Of a DNA stretch of 34,945 bases, positions 27,922 through 34,945 are shown piece by piece. The stretch comes from Desulfuromonadales bacterium. GTDB taxonomy: Bacteria > Desulfobacterota > Desulfuromonadia > Geobacterales > DSM-12255. The position numbers were made by a program, and so were the translations under genes. The stretch spans positions 1 through 34,945 of the forward strand of contig WQYY01000003.1 in assembly GCA_009780995.1 (NCBI GenBank). The letters run 5' to 3'. Numbering within the stretch: the first letter of the stretch is position 1; each line of letters opens with the position of its first letter. The notes beneath the pieces were generated by a model, which did no database searches, was not told the DNA's origin, and saw only the letters and a program-made list of their open reading frames with translations.

Positions 27922-29454
27922 ATGCTTTCAAAAGTCCTTAGCGCTGCGCTTCTTGGGATAGATGCCGTAATAGTAGAAGTTGAAATTGATATTGCAATGG
28001 GGCTTCCGCAGTTTTCAACTGTAGGGCTCCCTGACGGCGCGGTAAAAGAAAGCAAAGACCGTGTAAAAGCCGCATTAAAGAATTCAGGATACAATTTCCC
28101 ACCTACAAGGATAACCGCAAACCTTGCTCCAGCTGATCTTAAAAAAGAAGGCGCTGCCTTTGATCTCCCAATTGCCATAGGAATATTGGCAGCAACCGGA
28201 GTTGTTAAAAAAGATAAACTTGCGGATTATATTATCCTGGGTGAGCTATCCCTTGACGGCTCTGTAAAACCGGTAAAAGGTTGCCTTCCCGTATCTGTAA
28301 TGGGAGCTTCCAAAAGATTTAAAGGGATTATTATCCCTGAAGGTAACGTAAACGAGGGCGCTATTGTTGAAAAAATTGATATAATCGCTGTAAAAGAGCT
28401 TTCAGAAGTTGTTGCCTTTTTAAACGGAGCAAAAGAGATTACGCCGCATAAAATAGACCTTCATAGGCTATTTCAGCAAGACAGCGAATATAATGAAGAT
28501 TTCTCCGAAGTAAGGGGACAGGAACACGCAAAACGGGCGCTGGAAGTAGCGGCGGCAGGAGCCCACAATATCCTTATGATAGGCCCTCCTGGATCAGGAA
28601 AGACAATGCTGGCCAAACGCCTTCCGACAATACTCCCTCAAATGTCCTTTAACGAAGCCATTGAAACCACAAAAATATACAGCATAATGGGGCTCATTGA
28701 CCCAAGCAGGCCTCTTATTGACACAAGACCTTTCAGATCCCCGCATCATACTATCTCAGATGTTGGGCTTATTGGCGGCGGCAACTCCCCGAAACCGGGG
28801 GAAGTCTCTTTGGCACATCACGGAGTTCTGTTTCTTGACGAGCTTCCTGAATTTAAAAAGCATGTTCTTGAAGTTTTGCGCCAACCGCTGGAAGATGGTA
28901 AAGTTACCATATCAAGAGCATTAGCCTCCATAACCTATCCTGCCCGTATAATGCTGGTCTCCGCTCTCAACCCATGCCCCTGTGGTTACCTGAATGATCC
29001 GGGGCACACATGCAGTTGTTCTCCAAGAGATATTCACCGGTACCGGTCAAGAATGTCAGGACCTCTTCTGGACAGAATTGATATACATATAGAAGTCCCC
29101 GCCGTAAGTTACAAAGAGCTGTCCGACAGGAGTGAAAGCGAAAGCTCAGCATCAATAGCAAATCGGGTAGAAAGCTCCAGAGAATTTCAAAGAGAACGGT
29201 TTAAAGGAACAAAAATACATTGCAACTCTCAGATGACCCCGAGATTCATAAGAAAATATTGTGAGCTTGACGCAAAGGGTAACAGACTACTAGAGCTTGT
29301 TACAGAAAAACTCGGCATCTCTGCCAGGTCATATAATCGTATTCTTAAAGTAGCAAGAACAATAGCAGACCTTGACCACACAGAAAATATAATGGAACAA
29401 CATATTGCCGAAGCCATACAGTATAGAAGTCTGGATCGGCGGAAAACTCTTTAA
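27922..29454 (+). CDS. comM: YifB/ComM family Mg-chelatase-like AAA+ ATPase
   Basis: [53 protein letters not shown]. Confidence 0.93.
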   Translation: MLSKVLSAALLGIDAVIVEVEIDIAMGLPQFSTVGLPDGAVKESKDRVKAALKNSGYNFPPTRITANLAPADLKKEGAAFDLPIAIGILAATGVVKKDKLADYIILGELSLDGSVKPVKGCLPVSVMGASKRFKGIIIPEGNVNEGAIVEKIDIIAVKELSEVVAFLNGAKEITPHKIDLHRLFQQDSEYNEDFSEVRGQEHAKRALEVAAAGAHNILMIGPPGSGKTMLAKRLPTILPQMSFNEAIETTKIYSIMGLIDPSRPLIDTRPFRSPHHTISDVGLIGGGNSPKPGEVSLAHHGVLFLDELPEFKKHVLEVLRQPLEDGKVTISRALASITYPARIMLVSALNPCPCGYLNDPGHTCSCSPRDIHRYRSRMSGPLLDRIDIHIEVPAVSYKELSDRSESESSASIANRVESSREFQRERFKGTKIHCNSQMTPRFIRKYCELDAKGNRLLELVTEKLGISARSYNRILKVARTIADLDHTENIMEQHIAEAIQYRSLDRRKTL

Positions 29455-29600
29455 AGCTTTTACGGCTTCCGCTTTTTGTACACAACTGTGTTGGTTGCGT
29501 CGCAGGTCGCTCAACGTAGTTATACGCTACGCCTCGCAATCCGCTCCTTGCCGGCCTTGTTGGAGCACAAAAATCGAAAGCCTTTATTTGAATTAGGATT
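29455..29600. repeat. GC-rich structured intergenic element directly after comM
   Basis: cgtag-ttatacg-ctacg hairpin (29515-29531) inside ttggttgcgtcgcaggtcgctcaacgtagttatacgctacgcctcgcaatccgctccttgccggccttgttggagc. Confidence 0.5.
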
Positions 29601-29807
29601 TTGACCATATATTAAATAATGTGGAGTGCGGAGTTAAACTACACACTTCATACTGGATACAGCCAAAATCCTGTGTCATTCTATTTTTGTAAACTTTTTT
29701 AAAATGACTTGTTATCATTTTCAAATTGCTTTATTTTAATTTTTGTAACCATTGTCTCCTTTATTCGTCTTGCAGATATAGATTCGAAATTTAAAGGAGG
29801 AAGTACA

Positions 29808-30323
29808 ATGAACGCAGGATTAAGAAAATTTGCAATAATAACAGCAACAGTAATGGCACTTGGCGGAACAGCGGCGGTTTCTCAGGCAGCAGGATGCCCT
29901 GGTGGCCCAGGTGGCTGCCCCGCTGGCCAGCATGGTAAGTTTTTTGACAAAATGGCAACTAGACTGAACCTGACAGATGCTCAGAAACAACAGGCAAAAG
30001 ATATTTTCACAAAGAGCAGAGAAGCAGCAAAACCTCTTATGCAACAACTTCGCGAAGAGAGCGGTAAAATGCGCGATCTTATGAAAGCCGATACACTTGA
30101 TGAAGCTGCTATAAAGGCACAGGCAGCAAAATTGGCGCCAATTAAGGCTGACCTTGGTATATTAAGAGTAAAAGCCGAGAGGGAATTCAGACAAATATTA
30201 ACTCCGGAGCAGCAGCAACAACTGAAAGCTATGAGAGAACAACGCGCAAACCGCTTTAAAGGACATAAAAGACAAGGCGCAGCACCGATGAACAATGCAC
30301 AAACGAATCAAAATCCTCAATAA
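29808..30323 (+). CDS. Spy/CpxP (LTXXQ) family periplasmic protein
   Basis: Signal peptide; LNLTDAQKQQAKDIFTKSRE and ILTPEQQQQLKAM; start reassigned to 29808 after aaaggagg RBS. Confidence 0.85.
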   Translation: MNAGLRKFAIITATVMALGGTAAVSQAAGCPGGPGGCPAGQHGKFFDKMATRLNLTDAQKQQAKDIFTKSREAAKPLMQQLREESGKMRDLMKADTLDEAAIKAQAAKLAPIKADLGILRVKAEREFRQILTPEQQQQLKAMREQRANRFKGHKRQGAAPMNNAQTNQNPQ

Positions 30324-30342
30324 AATGTAAGCAAAGGATTTT

Positions 30343-30906
30343 ATGGCTGTAGAGCAGGAACATACAGATGAAAGCCTCATTAAAGCAGTAATTGAAGGAG
30401 ATAATGAGGCTTTCTCCTTTCTTGTAATTCGTTACAAGAAAAAGATATTCGGTATGGCTTACCGCTTTACGCAGGATTACGACGAGCTGGACGATATATG
30501 CCAGGATGTGTTTATAAAGGTATTTGACAACCTTAAAAAATTCAGAGGTGACGCGCCTTTTGAACATTGGATAACAAAGATTGCAATACATACCTGTTAT
30601 GACGCACTCAAAAAGAAGCAACGGCATACAAATCGTATGATGGATATAGAAGATCTTCCTATAAGGGATACTTCAATTGAAGCGAAACAAAGTGCGGAAG
30701 AAGCCACTGATTTCCTTATGTGGGCAATGTCCCATCTTAAGGCAGAAGAAAGAATGATTATAACCCTGTTGGAACTTGAAGAAAAAAGTGTAAAAGAGAC
30801 TGCTGCCTTAACAGGCTGGAGCGAATCAAATGTGAAAGTCCGGGCACACAGAGCAAGGCTCGCATTAAAAAAAGTCCTGGAGGCTAACAATGAAAGATCT
30901 TTATGA
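30343..30906 (+). CDS. RNA polymerase ECF sigma factor (RpoE-like)
   Basis: Region 2 YRFTQDYDELDDICQDVFIKVFDNLKKFRGDAPFEHWITKIA; region 4 LEEKSVKETAALTGWSESNVKVRAHRARLALKK. Confidence 0.92.
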   Translation: MAVEQEHTDESLIKAVIEGDNEAFSFLVIRYKKKIFGMAYRFTQDYDELDDICQDVFIKVFDNLKKFRGDAPFEHWITKIAIHTCYDALKKKQRHTNRMMDIEDLPIRDTSIEAKQSAEEATDFLMWAMSHLKAEERMIITLLELEEKSVKETAALTGWSESNVKVRAHRARLALKKVLEANNERSL

Positions 30907-31195
30907 TGATAAACTAAATGAACTGTTTAAAACCGCAAGGGAGATAAAACCTGATCTTGATAAGGCTCAAATGCATTTTGAGACAAGGGTTATGGCAAGA
31001 ATAAAAGAGCTTAAAAATGCAAAACCATGGTATCTTTTTATATGGCGGAGCGTACCTCTTTTTGCAATTATTGCCATAATCAGTACAATAATCAGCTTTA
31101 CTTTCGCCCCTGCTACTTCTGCTGATCCACTTGCCCCTTTGATGCATCAGGATGACCAGGTAAATGCTAATTATCTGTTTGGAGAGCAACAATGA
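30890..31195 (+). CDS. Small single-TM protein, candidate anti-sigma factor
   Basis: 101 aa, one TM, translationally overlaps the sigma gene. Confidence 0.6.
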   Translation: MKDLYDDKLNELFKTAREIKPDLDKAQMHFETRVMARIKELKNAKPWYLFIWRSVPLFAIIAIISTIISFTFAPATSADPLAPLMHQDDQVNANYLFGEQQ

Positions 31196-31581
31196 AAAAT
31201 TTTAAGGCTGTTATAGGCCTGATTATTGTTTTTATATTGGGAGGAATCTCAGGTAGTTTTATAACTTATAAAATAAACTGCCCAAAACCAGAGTTAAAAG
31301 GGAGTCCAAAGATTAAGGAAGAAGCTGTTGTTACCAAACTCTCTGAAAAACTCAATCTCAATAATCAACAGAGAGATCAGGTAAAAGGGATAGTTCACGA
31401 AAACTTTTCTACAATGCAGTATATAAAGAGTCAAACAAAACCTCAGATAAAAGCAGTTATTAAACAAGGACAAGGTAGAATTTTTTCGGTTTTAACCCCT
31501 GAACAGCAGAAAGAGTTTCAGAAAATAATAGATGAGTATAAGCAAAAACATGAGCAGAAGCAAAACAACGCAGGCAAGTAG
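31192..31581 (+). CDS. Membrane-anchored Spy/ZraP/CnrX-like protein
   Basis: N-terminal TM; LSEKLNLNNQQRDQVKGIVHENF and LTPEQQKEFQKIIDEYKQK; 4-nt overlap with the preceding ORF. Confidence 0.7.
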   Translation: MKNFKAVIGLIIVFILGGISGSFITYKINCPKPELKGSPKIKEEAVVTKLSEKLNLNNQQRDQVKGIVHENFSTMQYIKSQTKPQIKAVIKQGQGRIFSVLTPEQQKEFQKIIDEYKQKHEQKQNNAGK

Positions 31582-31600
31582 CTAATAATTTATATATGAT

Positions 31601-32899
31601 TTAGTCAGAATCGCTTTTGGAAGTTTCAATGCCTGAAGGTGTTTCTGTTATTAATCCTAACTTAATATAAATAGGCTTTACACTCTCACGAAGGTATGGA
31701 AGCTGCCTGGCAAAAAAGACAGCAACGACAAGACAGGCAGCTGCCCCAAGCAGTACCGTGTATTGGATACCCAGCATTTTAGCCAAAAATCCCGCCGCAA
31801 GATTTCCAAAAGGTGTCATTCCCATAAAAGACATTGCAAAGAGACTCATTACCCTCCCACGTTTATCTTCTTCAACAATTGTCTGGATGAGAGTATTACT
31901 TGACGCTACAGTGGTCATTGCTCCAAACCCTGCAAAAGCAAGGGCGCCCAGAGAAAGATAATAATTTTTTGAAACGGCAAACAGAGCTATAGAAAGCCCA
32001 AAAACAGCTACGCCCTTCATAATACCCTTACCAAGCCCGATCACATTTTTACGGGAAGCAAGAAAAAGAGTACCTAAAAGAGATCCGAAACCTGCTGAAG
32101 CCATAAGAGTCCCATATGTATGGGCATTACCATGCAGAACTGTTTTTGCGAAAGCTGGTATAAGAGTCACATATGGCATACCCATTAAACTCTGAACAGC
32201 AACAATAAATAAAATATATTTAATTGGCTTAAAACTGAAAGCGTAACTAATCCCTTCTGCTAATTCCTCAAACAGCTTGCTTTCAGATCTGATTTTCTCT
32301 TTTGGTTTAATATGCATTGCAAGGAGAGCAATAATAACTCCAAGATAACTCATACTGTTAATAACAAAACATACCCCTTCTCCCACAGAAGCTATCAGAA
32401 TCCCGGCAATAGCCGGCCCTATAAGACGCCCTGCCTGCACAAGAGAAGAGTTAATGGCAATGGCATTACCGAGGTCTTCACGATGCTCTACCATTTCTAT
32501 AACAAATGATTGTCTCAAAGGGTTGTCAAAAGCGTTTATAAACCCTGTCATAAGGCTTAAAATAATAATATGCCATACATGTATTATGCCGAGAAAATAT
32601 ATTACAGCAAGAATGGCAGCCTGCAACATGGCAAATGACTGGGTTATTACAATGGCACGCCTTCTGTTCCACCTGTCTGCAAAAACACCGGCAAAAGACG
32701 CAAATAAAAAGGTCGGGATCTGGCTTGCAAAGCCAGTAACTCCCAACCAAAGAGGTGAACCGGTTAAGCGGTAGACAAGCCAACTCATAGCTACCTGTTG
32801 CATCCATGTGCCTAACAGAGAAATCCCCTGGCCTGTTGCAAATAACCTGTAATTACGTGAACGGAGAGCCCGCAGCAAGTTTCCTAAATCTTTAGGCAT
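31601..32899 (-). CDS. MFS transporter (EntS-like)
   Basis: LRSRNYRLFATGQGISLLGTWMQQVAMSWLVYRLTGSPLWLGV, FADRWNRRR; about 12 hydrophobic segments. Confidence 0.9.
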   Translation of the reverse strand: MPKDLGNLLRALRSRNYRLFATGQGISLLGTWMQQVAMSWLVYRLTGSPLWLGVTGFASQIPTFLFASFAGVFADRWNRRRAIVITQSFAMLQAAILAVIYFLGIIHVWHIIILSLMTGFINAFDNPLRQSFVIEMVEHREDLGNAIAINSSLVQAGRLIGPAIAGILIASVGEGVCFVINSMSYLGVIIALLAMHIKPKEKIRSESKLFEELAEGISYAFSFKPIKYILFIVAVQSLMGMPYVTLIPAFAKTVLHGNAHTYGTLMASAGFGSLLGTLFLASRKNVIGLGKGIMKGVAVFGLSIALFAVSKNYYLSLGALAFAGFGAMTTVASSNTLIQTIVEEDKRGRVMSLFAMSFMGMTPFGNLAAGFLAKMLGIQYTVLLGAAACLVVAVFFARQLPYLRESVKPIYIKLGLITETPSGIETSKSDSD

Positions 32900-32902
32900 T
32901 TC

Positions 32903-33778
32903 TTATTTTCTTTTTAAAGGTTTCACGATAACTGTACAGGTCATTCCGGCAGCTATATGAACGTTATCAGGGATATCTTTTATCTTTATTCTTACAGGAA
33001 CTCTCTGGGCAAGACGTACCCATGTAAAAGTAGGGTTAACATCGGAAAGAAGCTGACTCCCGGTTGCATTCTCACGGTCTGAAATTCCATGGGCAATGCT
33101 CTGAATTTCACCATTAAGGCGGGTCTGACCATTCATAAGGCGAATTTCAACCGGATCCCCCACTTTTATCAGATGCAGCTTGGTTTCTTCAAAATAACCA
33201 TTAACCCAAAATGAATTCTTATCTATAACAGCCAGTAAGGCGGCTCCTACGTTTACATAATTCCCGGTATAGACATTAAGGTTTGTTATATACCCGTCTA
33301 CGGGAGCACGCACATTAGTCCTTTCAAGGTTAAGCTTGGCTATTGCCACCTCTGCTTCTGCTTCCCTATAGGCAGCCTCTGCCAAATTACTCTGAAAAAC
33401 AGCTCTTTCACGGTTTTCTACAGAAACAATCCCCTCTTCAAGATTTTCCCGTCGTTCGGCCTCCCTGCCACTCATCTGCACGTCTACTTTTCTAGTTGCA
33501 AGCCTAGCCTCTGCATTGGCCAAAGCGAGCTGATACTCTTTCGGATCTATAGAAAAAAGAATATCCCCCTTATGTACCAGCTGATCATCTCTAACAGCCA
33601 CACTAACAACTCTGCCAGACACATAAGAAGCAATTTTGATTACATCGGCTCTTACTTTTCCATCCCTGGTCCAGGGGGAATTCATATACCGATTCCACAA
33701 AAGGATACTTAAAATAACCGCTATTAATACAACAACAAATGTAATTCCGAAACGCACAAATTTTCTCAGCTTCATCAT
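32903..33778 (-). CDS. HlyD family efflux periplasmic adaptor (AaeA/EmrA-like)
   Basis: N-terminal TM, SYVSGRVVSVAVRDDQLVHKGDILFSIDPKEYQLALANAEA, TNVRAPVDGYITNLNVYTGNYV. Confidence 0.92.
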   Translation of the reverse strand: MMKLRKFVRFGITFVVVLIAVILSILLWNRYMNSPWTRDGKVRADVIKIASYVSGRVVSVAVRDDQLVHKGDILFSIDPKEYQLALANAEARLATRKVDVQMSGREAERRENLEEGIVSVENRERAVFQSNLAEAAYREAEAEVAIAKLNLERTNVRAPVDGYITNLNVYTGNYVNVGAALLAVIDKNSFWVNGYFEETKLHLIKVGDPVEIRLMNGQTRLNGEIQSIAHGISDRENATGSQLLSDVNPTFTWVRLAQRVPVRIKIKDIPDNVHIAAGMTCTVIVKPLKRK

Positions 33779-33802
33779 CTAACCTCTTACAAACAAAGAA
33801 AG

Positions 33803-34003
33803 CTATCTGTAAATCATTAATCCAACAGCAGCAAAAATAGATACAAAAATTGACAGCCTGAACAGCGGTGGATGCCACACATAACGATATATCCCTATTT
33901 TACCCATTATCCTGTCCAGGATAATTTGTAAAACTATACTTATAAGAAACACCGGTAAGAGCCCCGGCATAAGAGTCCCTAAAAACTCAACTTCACGAGA
34001 CAT
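33803..34003 (-). CDS. DUF1656 (AaeX-like) small membrane protein
   Basis: 66 aa from the internal Met; SREVEFLGTLMPGLLP...YRYVWHPPLFRLSIFV. Confidence 0.8.
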   Translation of the reverse strand: MSREVEFLGTLMPGLLPVFLISIVLQIILDRIMGKIGIYRYVWHPPLFRLSIFVSIFAAVGLMIYR

Positions 34004-34945
34004 TAAAAATTGCCTCCCCCTGTTTACCGGCCATTTTGCTCTCCGGATTAAGAACTGATTCTTCATCCAACAGAGATGTTCTTATGATATATAACTCCCT
34101 TGATATACGTCTGTATCTTTCAACCATTGATTCACTGAATGTTTCATTTGCTAACAAATAATTTATAATGCTGACCGTATTCTCAACAGAAGCTAACGCG
34201 TTATTCATATTAAGTTCTGTTGGCTTTTTAAAGTAACGTGCCACTAAATTGATACTACTCTCTATTTCGCCGGTAATCATCTTATAATTCAATCCAACTG
34301 ATTCCTGACGAAGGAGAATCACAGCTTTTCCTACTTCAAGAACAGATAGCATTAATGATAGTTCTCTACCCTTATCCGCTTCCTGTGTGGATACAAGTGT
34401 ATGAAACAACTCCCTGGTACTGCTCTCAAAACCATAAGGCAAGCCGGTAAGCGGCGCAGAACTGACTAACTCTATCTGGGAGCGTAACCGTTTTGACATA
34501 CGCTCCTTCTGCCAATGGCTTGTCTTCGGAATAAGGGCACCAAACATAACGGCAGAGAATGCCACACCTGCAACCTGAGCCATACCATTGTTAATTGTTG
34601 CAACAGGATTAAAGTTCATAACATTCAACGGAGCAAGGGTTGTAGAGAAAAAGAGACGTATCCCGGAACCAAATGCAGCATATTTTTTAATTGTGCATAT
34701 ATATGAGCCAACAAACATAACCGGAGCAACAGCCATACAGAGGAGCCAGAAACCATCTATAGACGGTAAAATAAAAAATTTCACAAACAACGCAACAACA
34801 AATCCTACGGAAAATCCATAAGTCATAAAGCGCGCTGCCCTGGACGGGTTAGGATATGTTGCGTACAGAGCGCTGAATATGCCTGCTTCAAGCACTGCAT
34901 ACAAACCGCTGGGCCATGCTGAAAATATCCAGAAGCATCCAAGGA
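33993..34945 (-). CDS. FUSC family (AaeB-like) exporter, C-terminal part (5' end beyond window)
   Basis: Frame open to the window edge (LGCFWIFSAWPSGLYAVLEAGIFSALYATYPNPSRAARFM); adjacent DUF1656 and HlyD genes. Confidence 0.85.
   Translation of the reverse strand, partial: LGCFWIFSAWPSGLYAVLEAGIFSALYATYPNPSRAARFMTYGFSVGFVVALFVKFFILPSIDGFWLLCMAVAPVMFVGSYICTIKKYAAFGSGIRLFFSTTLAPLNVMNFNPVATINNGMAQVAGVAFSAVMFGALIPKTSHWQKERMSKRLRSQIELVSSAPLTGLPYGFESSTRELFHTLVSTQEADKGRELSLMLSVLEVGKAVILLRQESVGLNYKMITGEIESSINLVARYFKKPTELNMNNALASVENTVSIINYLLANETFSESMVERYRRISRELYIIRTSLLDEESVLNPESKMAGKQGEAIFNVS

Overview
Bacterial chromosomal window (looks Gram-negative, AT-leaning) of mostly housekeeping genes. These include a partial carboxynorspermidine/saccharopine dehydrogenase, an SDR oxidoreductase, a YeiH-type transporter with a divergent LysR regulator, LemA + M48 protease, ABC-F ATPase, metallophosphoesterase lipoprotein, RNase E/G, and LipA. 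They continue with a rubrerythrin-like protein, two tandem BPSS1780-like membrane proteins, SpeA, NspC, QueC, FolE2, an NHL-repeat lipoprotein, threonine ammonia-lyase, TrxB, a ComM/YifB ATPase, an ECF-sigma/Spy-like cluster, and an MFS/HlyD/DUF1656/FUSC efflux operon. The strongest unusual signal is at 13752-15122. A DUF559 (PD-(D/E)XK/Vsr-like) nuclease reading frame is bounded by perfect 43-bp inverted repeats and sits in frame inside the 5' end of lipA. It has no upstream ATG of its own and no stop codon. A 7-bp AAAGAAA repeat flanks it, and removing 516 bp restores a canonical LipA N-terminus (MRSERKPVWLRKKI...). A related solo 43-bp repeat lies at 20568-20610. The second notable signal is that intergenic regions are packed with modular palindromic repeat families: GTAGGGGCG multi-hairpins with compensatory arm variation, nested CATATCAATAG hairpins, AGCTCAGGT palindromes, TTTCGCG tandem arrays, and CCAAAAGCC edge motifs with fixed orientation relative to the block. 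No rRNA, tRNA, CRISPR array or conventional transposase was found. All family calls come from reading the sequence, without database searches.
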